Source: Saccharopolyspora dendranthemae (GTDB taxonomy: Bacteria > Actinomycetota > Actinomycetes > Mycobacteriales > Pseudonocardiaceae). Taken from it: 64,000 nt of DNA. The stretch lies in NCBI RefSeq assembly GCF_007829955.1, contig NZ_VIWX01000003.1, positions 620,001 to 684,000 on the forward strand, given 5' to 3'. The position numbers and the translations under genes are program-made. The notes beneath the pieces were generated by a model. That model did no database searches. It was not told the origin of the DNA and saw nothing but the letters and a program-made list of their open reading frames with translations. Of the stretch, positions 8,052 through 16,058 are shown piece by piece (the stretch's first letter is position 1; the number at the start of each line of letters is the position of its first letter).

Positions 8052-9680
8052 TCACGTCAGGTGGACGACGTCGAGTGCGCCTTCGGCGTGCTGCGTGCGG
8101 AGGCGCTTCTTGTCGAACTTGCCGACGCTGGTCTTCGGGGCCTCGGTGAGGAAGGTCCAGTACTCGGGCAGCTGCCAGCGGGCGACCGAGCCGGAGAGGA
8201 ATTCCCGCAGTTCCGCGGCGTCGGCGATCTGCCCCTCGCGGAGCACCACCGCCACCAGCGGTCGCTCCGACCACTTCTCGTCCGGAACCCCGATGACCAT
8301 CGCCTCGGCCACCGCGGGGTGGGCCATCACCTGGTTCTCCAGCTCCACCGACGAGATCCACTCGCCGCCGGACTTGATCACGTCCTTGGCCCGGTCGGTC
8401 AGGTGCAGGAAGCCCTCGGGCGTCAGGTACCCGACGTCGCCGGTGCGCAGCCAGCCGTCGTGGAACCGCTCCGGGTCGTCGTCGCCGTAGTAGGCCTTGG
8501 CGACCCACGGGCCGCGGACCTCCAGCTCACCGACGCTCTGCCCGTCCCGCTGGAGCGCCTGGCCGTCGTCGCCGACCAGCCTTCCCTCGACCGACGCGGG
8601 AAGCCGGCCCTGGCTCGCCCGGTAGGCCCACTGCTCCTCGCCGGTGACCCCGGCCGGTGGCCGGGCGAGGCTGCCCAGCGGGGAGGTCTCGGTCATGCCC
8701 CAGGCGTGCACCACGGTGATGCCGTAGTCCTCCTCGAAGGTCCGCATCATCGCCGGCGGGCACGCCGAACCGCCCACCACCACGTCGTCGAGCGAGGAGA
8801 TGTCGCGGGGTGAGGACTCGAGCTCCGCGAGCACGCCCTGCCAGATCGTCGGCACCGCGGCCGCCATCGTCGGGCGTTCGGCGGCCATCATCTCCACCAG
8901 CGGTTCGGGCTGGAGGAACCGGTCCGGCATGATCATCGAGGCGCCGACCATGAACGCCGCGTAGGGCAGGCCCCACGACATCGCGTGGAACATCGGCACC
9001 ACCGCCAGGCCCCGGTCGCCTTGAGCGAGGCTCATCCCGTCGGTCATGCACACCTGCATCGAGTGCAGGTAGATCGAGCGGTGCGAGTAGACGACGCCCT
9101 TGGGGTTGGCCGTGGTCCCGGACGTGTAGCACATGGCGGCGGCGGATCGCTCGTCTAGCACGGGCCAGTCGAACTCCTCCGGCTGACCGACCAGCAGGTC
9201 CGCGTAGCCGTGCACCTCGACCCCGGGAGGGGCCTCCAGCGCGCTCGCGTCGCCGCCGACGACCACGGCGTGCCGGACGGTCTTCATCTCCGGCAGGAGC
9301 TTCGCGAACAGCGGCAGCAGCGTGTGATCGACCAGCACCACGTGGTCCTCGGCGTGGTTGGCGACGTAGATCACCTGCTCGGGGAACAGGCGGATGTTGA
9401 GGGTGTGCAGCACCGCGCCCATCGAGGGAACCGCGAGGTAGGCGGCCAGGTGCTCCGCGTTGTTCCACATGAAGGTGCCGACGCGCTGGTCACCGGTGAC
9501 CCCGAGCGCGCGCAGCGCGTGCGCCAGCCGAGCGGCTTCCCGGCCCACCTCGGAGAAGGAGCTGCGCCGGGGTTCGGCACCGGTCCAGGTCACCACCTCG
9601 GCGGAGGAGCCGTGCGGACCGGATCCCTGCTGCAGGATCCGGGCGATCGAGAGGGGACCGTCGTTCATCGTGCTCAACAT
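8052..9680 (-). CDS. fadD: Long-chain fatty acid-CoA ligase (AMP-forming)
   Basis: Enzymes of this family activate a carboxylic acid to its acyl-adenylate and then to the CoA thioester. The 542-residue protein has the AMP-binding signature CYTSGTTANPKGVVYSHRS, the motif AWGMTETSPLG, the hinge-region LRTGDVGYLTPEGFLHLTDR and the C-terminal lysine in TSVGKFDKKRLR. The start ATG (9678-9680) has GGAGC upstream on its strand at good spacing; the frame stays open further but without support. The closest type is medium/long-chain FadD; the exact substrate is uncertain. It is transcribed alone, convergent with the thioesterase. Confidence 0.9.
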   Translation of the reverse strand: MLSTMNDGPLSIARILQQGSGPHGSSAEVVTWTGAEPRRSSFSEVGREAARLAHALRALGVTGDQRVGTFMWNNAEHLAAYLAVPSMGAVLHTLNIRLFPEQVIYVANHAEDHVVLVDHTLLPLFAKLLPEMKTVRHAVVVGGDASALEAPPGVEVHGYADLLVGQPEEFDWPVLDERSAAAMCYTSGTTANPKGVVYSHRSIYLHSMQVCMTDGMSLAQGDRGLAVVPMFHAMSWGLPYAAFMVGASMIMPDRFLQPEPLVEMMAAERPTMAAAVPTIWQGVLAELESSPRDISSLDDVVVGGSACPPAMMRTFEEDYGITVVHAWGMTETSPLGSLARPPAGVTGEEQWAYRASQGRLPASVEGRLVGDDGQALQRDGQSVGELEVRGPWVAKAYYGDDDPERFHDGWLRTGDVGYLTPEGFLHLTDRAKDVIKSGGEWISSVELENQVMAHPAVAEAMVIGVPDEKWSERPLVAVVLREGQIADAAELREFLSGSVARWQLPEYWTFLTEAPKTSVGKFDKKRLRTQHAEGALDVVHLT

Positions 9681-9829
9681 GGTCGAAGCTCCTTCGCTGC
9701 TTCCGTGGGGAGATCGCTCGGCTGCGACGGGATGAAAGACCTTCGTTTTTGTGGTGCGAAACACAGTAGCCGGAGCTGCGGGACAACGGGAGGGGTCGAC
9801 ACGCAGCGTGGTCTGGCACCCTGAGCTCC

Positions 9830-10648
9830 ATGACGACCATCGCCGTGCTCGGAGCCGGAAAGATCGGAGAAGCCCTGCTCTCGGGCCTGATCAAGGCCGG
9901 ACGGGCCCCGTCCGATCTGCTGTTCACCGAGCGCTTCCCGACCCGTGCCGAGGAGCTGACCAAGACCTACGGCATCTCGCACGTGGACGTGCCCGCGGCG
10001 GTGCAGCGCGCGGACGTGATCGTGGTGGCGGTCAAGCCGCAGGACATCGAGCCGCTGCTGGACGAGGTGGCGCCGAAGCTCCCGAGCGGCAAGCTGATCG
10101 TCTCGTTGTGCGCGGGCCTGCCGACGAAGCTGTTCGAGCGGCGCCTGCCCGAGGGGACGGCGGTCGTCCGGGTCATGCCCAACACTCCGATGCTGGTCGG
10201 CGAGGCCATGGCCGCCATCTCCGGCGGTGCGCACGCCGAGGGCCGAGACCTGGACCTGGTCGAGGAGCTGCTGGGCAGCGTCGGCAAGGTCGCCAGGGTT
10301 CCGGAGAGCCAGCAGGACGCGGTCACCGCGCTGTCCGGATCGGGCCCGGCCTACTTCTTCTACCTGGTCGAGGCCATGATCGACGCCGGGATCCTGCTGG
10401 GCATCCCGCGCGCGACCGCCGCCGACCTCATCGTCCAGTCCGCGGTCGGCGCGGCAGCCATGCTCCGCGAGGGCGGCGGCCACCCCGTGATGCTCCGCGA
10501 AGCGGTCACCTCGCCGGCGGGCACCACCATCGCGGGCATCAGGGAGCTGGAGAAGCACGGAGTCCGCGCGGCCCTCATCGACGCCATAGAAGCAGCGCGA
10601 GACCGCTCGGTAGAGCTCGGCAGCGCCCACGACGAAGACGAAGCCTGA
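9830..10648 (+). CDS. proC: Pyrroline-5-carboxylate reductase
   Basis: This enzyme catalyses the last step of proline synthesis, reducing pyrroline-5-carboxylate with NAD(P)H. The 272-residue protein has the Rossmann start IAVLGAGKIGEALLSGLI, VIVVAVKPQDIEPLL, and VRVMPNTPMLVGEAM. The C-terminal family signature is EAVTSPAGTTIAGIRELEKHGVRAALIDAI. It is the counterpart of mycobacterial proC (Rv0500) and is followed, as there, by a small HTH gene, although here a dispersed repeat copy separates the two. Confidence 0.97.
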   Translation: MTTIAVLGAGKIGEALLSGLIKAGRAPSDLLFTERFPTRAEELTKTYGISHVDVPAAVQRADVIVVAVKPQDIEPLLDEVAPKLPSGKLIVSLCAGLPTKLFERRLPEGTAVVRVMPNTPMLVGEAMAAISGGAHAEGRDLDLVEELLGSVGKVARVPESQQDAVTALSGSGPAYFFYLVEAMIDAGILLGIPRATAADLIVQSAVGAAAMLREGGGHPVMLREAVTSPAGTTIAGIRELEKHGVRAALIDAIEAARDRSVELGSAHDEDEA

Positions 10649-10667
10649 CCAGGCAGCCGGCCCCACC

Positions 10668-10849
10668 GTCAGGCAACCGGCGAAGCCGGTTTAGCAGTAC
10701 CCCACCTGAGCACCTGGCACCGCCGGGGGTTCTGAGCGGCTTCGTGGCGAGCACGCCGCGACGACGTGTATTGGCATACATCAGGAGTGGCGCGCGGAGT
10801 CCACAGCGCCGCTCAGGTTCCCCCACCCGCACCGCTAAGCAAGGTGACC
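10668..10849 (+). repeat. Dispersed structured repeat, copy B (182 bp)
   Basis: It has the same length and order as copy A. The terminal hairpin is AACCGGC/GCCGGTT (10675-10681 with 10685-10691) around the same GAA loop. Copies A and C have AAGC(G/A)CC/GGTGCTT there, so the arms changed together. The 16-base arms at 10732-10747 and 10801-10816 pair at 13 positions plus one G-T. The inner stem TGTAT/ATACA is kept. It begins 20 bases after the proC stop. Confidence 0.8.
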
Positions 10850-10862
10850 CACGGACCCCCAA

Positions 10863-10898
10863 GGGACAAAAGTCAACTCAACAATTGTTGTTTGTCCC
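10863..10898. promoter_or_regulatory. Nested palindrome upstream of the small HTH gene
   Basis: GGGACAAA (10863-10870) and TTTGTCCC (10891-10898) form an inverted repeat enclosing the perfect 12-base palindrome CAACAATTGTTG (10879-10890). A -10-like TAGTCT follows at 10901, so the palindrome covers the -35 region. I infer a repressor or activator site; the bound protein is unknown, and the small HTH protein downstream is a candidate. Confidence 0.5.
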
Positions 10899-10983
10899 GT
10901 TAGTCTCGGTAGAGCACGTGCGTGAGGTTTCCGGCGGAAGGGGAAGCCGCCGGGGGCGACACGTGTGGAGGGCACGGTGAAGC

Positions 10984-11208
10984 ATGTCTTCGAACTCCGA
11001 ACCCGGCCAGCAGGCACCGCCCAGCATGGGGCAGGTGCGGTTCCTCACCGTCGCCGAGGTGGCCAAGCTGATGCGGGTGTCGAAGATGACGGTCTACCGC
11101 CTCGTGCACGCAGGTGAGCTGCCGGCCGCCAGGGTGGGCCGCTCCTTCCGCGTGGCTGAGAAGGACGTTCACGCCTACCTCGAACACGCCTACTACGACG
11201 CGGGCTGA
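10984..11208 (+). CDS. BldC-like excisionase-family HTH protein
   Basis: The 74-residue DNA-binding protein belongs to the MerR/excisionase-like helix-turn-helix family (HTH_17). The core FLTVAEVAKLMRVSKMTVYRLVHAGELPAARVGRSFRVAEKDVHAYL is diagnostic. It matches the small DNA-binding gene that follows proC in mycobacteria (Rv0500A position). It is distinct from the true BldC homolog at 37.5 kb, which has the VDPKTVTRWA helix. An operator-like nested palindrome lies about 100 bases upstream. Confidence 0.85.
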   Translation: MSSNSEPGQQAPPSMGQVRFLTVAEVAKLMRVSKMTVYRLVHAGELPAARVGRSFRVAEKDVHAYLEHAYYDAG

Positions 11209-11388
11209 GCCGTCTCGAAGATCGCTCCCGGGGTCTCCCGGGGGCGATTCGAGGGCGCTTGCCGGACCACGGCGGCAGGGCCGAGACCAGGGCAGGTAAA
11301 GTTTTGGGTTGGTCGTGCCTGATGCGCTCCTGGCAGCTGCTCCGGCACGGAAGACGTTCGAACCGCCGTCAAGAGTGAAGGAGTCCGC

Positions 11389-11490
11389 ATGGGCTCGGTC
11401 ATCAAGAAGCGCCGCAAGCGTATGTCCAAGAAGAAGCACCGCAAGCTGCTTCGCAAGACGCGCGTCCAGCGTCGCAAGTTGGGCAAGTGA
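11389..11490 (+). CDS. Small ribosomal protein bS22 (AURKAIP1/COX24-like)
   Basis: The 33-residue, extremely basic protein begins MGSVIKKRRKRMSKKKH and ends VQRRKLGK. This is essentially the actinobacterial bS22 sequence found on the mycobacterial 30S subunit. The ATG is preceded by AAGGAG at 5-base spacing. A strong intrinsic terminator follows, so it is an autonomous small gene. At 102 bases it is easily missed by gene finders. The sequence match to known bS22 is from memory but is unmistakable in pattern. Confidence 0.93.
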   Translation: MGSVIKKRRKRMSKKKHRKLLRKTRVQRRKLGK

Positions 11491-11562
11491 TCTACCGGGG
11501 GCCGTTCCGGGGCCGGTTCGCGTAGTCCAGCGGCTACCGCCTCGTTCCGGGCAACTCCCACG

Positions 11563-11599
11563 AACCGCCGTCGACCATCGGATGTCGACGGCGGTTTTT
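11563..11599 (+). terminator. Intrinsic terminator after bS22
   Basis: AACCGCCGTCGAC (11563-11575) pairs perfectly with GTCGACGGCGGTT (11584-11596), with an 8-base loop and a T-run through 11599. This is the most canonical rho-independent terminator in the window. Confidence 0.9.
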
Positions 11600-11701
11600 G
11601 CTGTTTCGACCCCGTTCGGTAACGCCGGGTCGGCCGGTCGTCCGCAGGTGCGCCTGTAGCATCGATCTCGGTCAGCGCTCCTTCGACTGCGCGGGGTGAA
11701 C

Positions 11702-12736
11702 ATGGGGCCGAACGTCGTGCTCGTGACGGGTGTGAGCCGTTTCCTGGGCGGTCACCTGGCGGCGCGGCTGGCGGCGGACCCCTCGATCGACCGGGTGCTG
11801 GGCGTGGACACGGTCCAGCCCGGCCGCGACCTCCTGCGGCGGATGGGGCGCACCGAGTTCGTGCGCGCCGACATCCGCAATCCGCTGATCGGCAAGGTGA
11901 TCAGCAACGCCGGGGTCGACACCGTGGTGCACGCGGCGATCAACACGCACACGGGGCCCGGTGGCCGGGCGACGCTCAAGGAGATGAACGTCATCGGCAC
12001 CATGCAGCTGCTGGCCGCCTGCCAGCAGTCGCCGCGGGTCCGCAAGGTCGTGGTGCGCTCCACCTGCGCCGTCTACGGGTCGAGCTCGCGGGATCCCGCG
12101 GTGTTCACCGAGGACATCGAGCCCAAGGATCTGCCGTCGTCCGGTTACGCCAAGGACGCGGTGGAGATCGAGGGCTACGTGCGCGGTTTCGGCCGCCGCA
12201 GGCCCGACGTGGACGTCACGACGCTGCGCTTCTCCAACCTGATCGGTCCGCGCATCGACGCGATGCTGGCCCGCTACTTCATGCTGCCGGTGGTTCCCAC
12301 CGTGCTCGGCTTCGACGCGCGCTTCCAGCTGCTGCACTCCGAGGACGCGCTGGCGGTGCTGGAGCGCGCGACCTTCGGGGACAAGACGGGTGTCTACAAC
12401 GTCGCGGGCGATGGCGTGCTGATGCTGTCGCAGGCGATCCGGCGGGCGGGCCGGGTGGCGCTGCCGCTGCCGAGCCCGTCGGTGCCCGCCGTGACCCAGC
12501 TGTTCCGGAGCGCCCGGTTGGTGGACTTCTCGCCGGAGCAGCTGCGGTTCCTCAACTTCGGCCGGGTGCTGGACACCACGCGGCTTCGTGAGACGTTCGG
12601 GTTCACCCCGCGCTGGACCACGCAGCAGGCCTTCGACGACTTCGTGCGCGGCCGAGGGCTGCGCCCCGTGGTGACGCCGGAGAACATCGTGGGGTTGGAA
12701 CAGCGCGCCGGGGACCTGCTTTCGAGGCTGCGGTGA
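11702..12736 (+). CDS. NAD-dependent epimerase/dehydratase (GalE2-like)
   Basis: This is an extended short-chain dehydrogenase acting on a nucleotide sugar or similar substrate. The NAD-binding start VVLVTGVSRFLGGHLAARLAAD is a TGxxxFLGG glycine motif. The active-site Tyr-Lys is seen in SSGYAKDAVEIEGYVRG, and VVVRSTCAVYGSSSRDP supplies the catalytic Ser/Thr region. It is about 344 residues from ATG 11702; GTG 11696 is equally possible. It is the counterpart of mycobacterial galE2 (Rv0501) and is nearly overlapped by the acyltransferase gene, suggesting an operon. The exact substrate is unknown. Confidence 0.85.
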   Translation: MGPNVVLVTGVSRFLGGHLAARLAADPSIDRVLGVDTVQPGRDLLRRMGRTEFVRADIRNPLIGKVISNAGVDTVVHAAINTHTGPGGRATLKEMNVIGTMQLLAACQQSPRVRKVVVRSTCAVYGSSSRDPAVFTEDIEPKDLPSSGYAKDAVEIEGYVRGFGRRRPDVDVTTLRFSNLIGPRIDAMLARYFMLPVVPTVLGFDARFQLLHSEDALAVLERATFGDKTGVYNVAGDGVLMLSQAIRRAGRVALPLPSPSVPAVTQLFRSARLVDFSPEQLRFLNFGRVLDTTRLRETFGFTPRWTTQQAFDDFVRGRGLRPVVTPENIVGLEQRAGDLLSRLR

Positions 12737-12759
12737 GTGCAAGGCGAGAGGGAGGCGCG

Positions 12760-13668
12760 ATGGCCGATGCGCAGGTGATCCCGCTGCGACCCGAGAACGG
12801 CGACCAGGTCCCGCCCCAGCCGGGGGAACCCGGGTGGGAGGAAGCCGTCATCGACGTGCTCGCCTTCGCCCGTCGCAGGCTGCTCGGCGACTACCGGGTC
12901 GACGAGTTCGGCTTCGACGAGGAGCTCACCGACGAAGTCCTGCTGCGGCTGATCCGCCCGTTCTACGAGAAGTGGTTCCGGGTCGAGACGATCGGCGCCC
13001 ACAACGTGCCCGACAGCGGCGCTCTGGTGGTGGCCAACCACTCCGGGACCTTGCCGTGGGACGCGCTGATGACCACGGTCGCGCTGCACGACCACCACCC
13101 CGCCGAGCGGCACCTGCGGATGCTGGGCGCGGACCTGGTGTTCCGGATGCCGATGCTGGGTCCGCTGGCCCGGAAGGCCGGGCACACGCTGGCCTGCAGC
13201 CCGGACGCCGAGCGGCTGCTGACCGGCGGCGAGCTCGTCGGGGTGTGGCCGGAGGGCTTCAAGGGCATCGGCAAACCGTTCAAGGACCGCTACAAGCTGC
13301 AGCGCTTCGGCCGCGGCGGTTTCGTCTCGGCCGCGCTGCGCACCGGCGCGCCGATCATCCCGTGCGCGATCGTCGGCGCCGAGGAGATCTACCCGAAGCT
13401 GGCCGACCTGAAGCCGATCGCACGGTTGCTCGGGCTGCCCTACTTCCCGGTGACGCCGCTGTTCCCGCACTTCGGGCCGCTGGGTGCGGTTCCGCTGCCC
13501 TCCAAGTGGTACATCGAGTTCGGCGAACCGATCGAGACCAGCGGTTACCCGGAGGGTGCCGCGGACGATCCGATGCTGGTCTTCAGCCTCTCCGACCAGG
13601 TCCGGGAGAACATCCAGCAGATGCTCTACCGGTTGCTGTCCCAGCGCACGAGCGTTTTCCTCGGCTGA
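12760..13668 (+). CDS. Lysophospholipid acyltransferase (PlsC-like)
   Basis: The protein transfers an acyl chain to a lysophospholipid or related acceptor at the membrane. The PlsC signature is seen as VVANHSGTLPWDALM (HX4D) and later GVWPEGFKGIGKPFKDRYKLQRF (the EG acceptor motif). About 302 residues from ATG 12760, which follows GAGGGAGG; an alternative GTG at 12733 overlaps the stop of the upstream epimerase gene. It corresponds to Rv0502 in the mycobacterial order. The acceptor lipid is not known. Confidence 0.87.
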   Translation: MADAQVIPLRPENGDQVPPQPGEPGWEEAVIDVLAFARRRLLGDYRVDEFGFDEELTDEVLLRLIRPFYEKWFRVETIGAHNVPDSGALVVANHSGTLPWDALMTTVALHDHHPAERHLRMLGADLVFRMPMLGPLARKAGHTLACSPDAERLLTGGELVGVWPEGFKGIGKPFKDRYKLQRFGRGGFVSAALRTGAPIIPCAIVGAEEIYPKLADLKPIARLLGLPYFPVTPLFPHFGPLGAVPLPSKWYIEFGEPIETSGYPEGAADDPMLVFSLSDQVRENIQQMLYRLLSQRTSVFLG

Positions 13669-13809
13669 TATCCACCCGGACTGATGATGCGCGGCCGTCG
13701 GGCGTGCGTGCCGAGCCGCCGCGTGACGAGGATGTAGCGGGTCGGCGCGGCGGGCGGGGATGGCGCCGCGCCGACCCGACCGCATCCCGACGATCGGAGG
13801 CGATGTCCG

Positions 13810-14220
13810 ATGACGGCGAAGCTCAACCCGTACTTGCAGTTCAACGGCGACGCCAAGCAGGCGTTGGAGTTCTACCACTCGGTGCTCGGCGGCGAGACCG
13901 CGCTGAACACCTACGGCCAGTTCGGCCAGGCCGACGGGCCGCTCGCGGACAAGATCATGCACGGGAGCCTGACGTCCCAGCTCGGTTTCACGCTGATGGT
14001 CGCCGACGCCCCGCCGGACATGACCCCGCAGCCGGGCAACAACTTCTCGATCAGCATCAGCGGCGACGCGGCGGACGCGGAAGCGCTGCGCGGTTACTTC
14101 GTCGCGCTGTCCGAGGGCGGCCAGGTCCACGTGCCCATCGAGAAGCAGATGTGGGGCGACGAGTTCGGCATGTGCACCGACAAGTTCGGCATCAACTGGA
14201 TGGTCGACATTTCCGCTTGA
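13810..14220 (+). CDS. VOC/PhnB-like glyoxalase-fold protein
   Basis: The 136-residue protein has the beta-alpha-beta-beta-beta repeats of the vicinal-oxygen-chelate superfamily: LNPYLQFNGDAKQALEFYHSVLGGE at the start, and FGMCTDKFGINWMVDISA at the end. This branch resembles the PhnB/3-demethylubiquinone methyltransferase-like group, whose members have varied or unknown functions. GGAGG lies nine bases before the ATG. A fragment of the dispersed repeat begins a few bases after its stop. Confidence 0.8.
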   Translation: MTAKLNPYLQFNGDAKQALEFYHSVLGGETALNTYGQFGQADGPLADKIMHGSLTSQLGFTLMVADAPPDMTPQPGNNFSISISGDAADAEALRGYFVALSEGGQVHVPIEKQMWGDEFGMCTDKFGINWMVDISA

Positions 14221-14231
14221 CGGTCGTCGGC

Positions 14232-14263
14232 TTGCTAAGCGGTGCGGGTGGGGGAACCTCAGA
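14232..14263 (-). repeat. Dispersed structured repeat, right-end fragment (copy E)
   Basis: Read on the minus strand, this is CTCAGGTTC, then CCCCACCC, then GCACCGCTTAGCAA. It nearly matches the last 32 bases of copy B. The rest of the element is missing. It sits in the 57-base gap between the VOC gene and the convergent HAD gene. Confidence 0.7.
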
Positions 14264-14277
14264 CCCTTCGGCGCTGG

Positions 14278-15210
14278 TCAGGAGCGGTCGCGCCTGCGGT
14301 AGGCCATTCCCGCTGCGACCGCGCCTGCTGCGGCGCCCGCGCCGAGCATGGAGTTGAACCCGATCCGGACGGCTTTGCGACCGGTCCGGAAGTCGCGGAC
14401 CTCCCAGCTCCGGGCGCGGGCGATCTCGCGCAGCCGCTGGTCCGGGTTGACCGCCACCGCTGTGCCGACCACCGACAGCATCGGGATGTCGTTGGCCGAA
14501 TCCGAGTAGGCCGTGCACCGCCGCAGGTCCAGGCCTTCACTGGCGGCGATCGCGCGCACCGCGTGCGCCTTGGCGCGGCCGTGCAGCATCTCGCCGACGA
14601 GGCGTCCGGTGTAGATGCCGTCCTCGCTCTCGGAGACGGTGCCCAGCGCGCCGGTCAGCCCCAGCCGCCGGGCGATGATCGAGGCGAGCTCGACCGGGGT
14701 CGCGGTCACCAGCCACACGCGCTGCCCTGCGTCGAGGTGCATCTGCGCGAGCGCGCGGGTGCCTGCCCAGATCCGGTCGGCCATCAGCTCGTCGTAGATC
14801 TCCTCGCTGAGGTTGACCAGCTCCTCGACGCTGCGCCCGGCGACGAAGGACAGCGCCTGCTCGCGGCTGGCCTGGATGTCCTGCGGGTTCTCCCGGCCAC
14901 CGATCCGGAACTTCAGCTGCTGCCAGGCGAACCCGGCCAGGTCACCCGGGTTGAAGAACTTCCGGGCGGCCAGTCCGCGCGCGAAGTGGAACAGCGAGGC
15001 GCCCATCATCATCGTGTTGTCGACGTCGAAGAACGCCGCCGCGGTCAAGTCCGGCGGTGTCGTCAGCGTGCCGTCCTGGACCGAGGCAGCGGCGACCGCT
15101 GCCTCGGCCGAGGCTCGACCCGCTACTTTCGCGCTGTCGATCTGATCTGTGCTGGACGTGCGCATGCCGTTGTGGTCCGCGTCATCGGCCGAGCCCTGCC
15201 GTGTCGGCAC
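14278..15210 (-). CDS. HAD-IB family phosphatase (SerB1-like)
   Basis: The 310-residue HAD-superfamily hydrolase has motif I AAFFDVDNTMMMG (nucleophile and acid/base aspartates), motif II VWLVTATPVELASIIARR, and motif IV YSDSANDIPMLSVVG. The family includes phosphoserine phosphatase-like and PGP-phosphatase-like enzymes; mycobacterial serB1 (Rv0505c) has the same position and orientation. A C-terminal hydrophobic Ala/Gly-rich tail (LGAGAAAGAVAAGMAY) could anchor it to the membrane. The start is uncertain: 15210, or the ATG at 15165, which would remove 15 residues. Confidence 0.85.
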   Translation of the reverse strand: MPTRQGSADDADHNGMRTSSTDQIDSAKVAGRASAEAAVAAASVQDGTLTTPPDLTAAAFFDVDNTMMMGASLFHFARGLAARKFFNPGDLAGFAWQQLKFRIGGRENPQDIQASREQALSFVAGRSVEELVNLSEEIYDELMADRIWAGTRALAQMHLDAGQRVWLVTATPVELASIIARRLGLTGALGTVSESEDGIYTGRLVGEMLHGRAKAHAVRAIAASEGLDLRRCTAYSDSANDIPMLSVVGTAVAVNPDQRLREIARARSWEVRDFRTGRKAVRIGFNSMLGAGAAAGAVAAGMAYRRRDRS

Positions 15211-15347
15211 CGCCGCGCCTCCCAGGGTCCTCCGGAGTGGTGTGCGAGATCCGTGGTCCGAGCCGACCCCGAGCAGGGCCGGCTACCTCATAGCTTAAGA
15301 CCTCGTCCGCGCCACGATTGCGCACCTCCGCCGGGATCGGCAACCGA

Positions 15348-16058
15348 CTACCGGAGATCGTCGGGAAGCAGTTGTGCCAGCCGGCGGACGGCGCGGTGCT
15401 GGAGCGCCTTCACCGCGCCTTCGTTGCGCTGCATGGCGATGGCGGTCTCGGTGACCGACATGTCCTTCAGGAACCGCAGCCGGATGCATTCCCGCTGGTC
15501 GGGGTTGAGCTGGCGGATGCACTGCAGGAGTTCGTCGTTGGTGGCGTCGAGCAGCACCTGGTGCTCGGGCCCGGCGTGCGAGCCCTTGGCGGGCAGGTGG
15601 TCGGTGACCTCGGAGGTCGGGACCTCCAGCCGGTTCCTGCTCGACTTGATGTGGTCGAGTATGAGGTTCTTGGCGATCGTGATGAACCAGGCGGCCACGT
15701 CGCGGCCCTGGTAGCTGATGGAGGCGATGCGCCGGAGCGCCCGCAGGAACGTCTCGCTGGTGATGTCCTCGGCCAGGCAGTGATCGCTGACCCGGAACAG
15801 CACGTAGCGGTAGACGGTCTGGGAGTACTCGTCGTAGAGCCTGCCGAAGGCGTCGTTGTCGCCCTGCTGCGCAGCGCTGACGTAGGCCCAGTTGTCGGGG
15901 GCGGCCCAGGGTTCCGGGGTGATCGTCTCGCAGGTCCAGCTGTCCGGGAGGGACACGTTCGTCGTCGTCGTCGTTGAACTCACCGGCCGGGGCGAGACGT
16001 GATGAATGCGGCCTGCGGTGTCGGGGGCGGGGGGTGTGAGCGTCTTGGAACTGCTCAT
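15348..16058 (-). CDS. bldN: BldN-like ECF sigma factor
   Basis: This RNA polymerase sigma factor has region 2 DAFGRLYDEYSQTVYRYVLFRV...AEDITSETFLRALRRI and region 4 LNPDQRECIRLRFLKDMSVTETAIAMQRNEGAVKALQHRAVRRLAQLL. Both are very close to Streptomyces BldN, the sigma factor for aerial hyphae development. A Thr-rich, low-complexity N-terminal extension of about 65 residues precedes region 2, reminiscent of the pro-sequence of BldN. AGGAGG lies nine bases before the ATG. The anti-sigma RsbN that neighbours bldN in Streptomyces is not seen here. Confidence 0.88.
   Translation of the reverse strand: MSSSKTLTPPAPDTAGRIHHVSPRPVSSTTTTTNVSLPDSWTCETITPEPWAAPDNWAYVSAAQQGDNDAFGRLYDEYSQTVYRYVLFRVSDHCLAEDITSETFLRALRRIASISYQGRDVAAWFITIAKNLILDHIKSSRNRLEVPTSEVTDHLPAKGSHAGPEHQVLLDATNDELLQCIRQLNPDQRECIRLRFLKDMSVTETAIAMQRNEGAVKALQHRAVRRLAQLLPDDLR

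Larger units (their letters stand above)
10649..10983. other. Intergenic region with repeat copy B and a palindromic operator-like site
   Basis: The 335-base gap after proC contains dispersed repeat copy B (10668-10849), an AT-rich palindromic site (10863-10898) and a -10-like TAGTCT at 10901-10906. A GC-rich leader with two CACGTG hexamers leads to the next small regulator gene. No coding capacity is evident. Confidence 0.6.

Noticed and set aside
11520..11566. tRNA-like sequence (GCGTAGTCCAGCGG...) after bS22
   Set aside because: It cannot fold into a cloverleaf with acceptor and T arms, and no anticodon loop can be placed. It is leader to the terminator.
14242..15714. A 490-codon plus-strand frame opposite the HAD phosphatase and sigma factor genes
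   Set aside because: The minus-strand genes have clear catalytic and sigma motifs; the plus frame has none and no ribosome-binding site.
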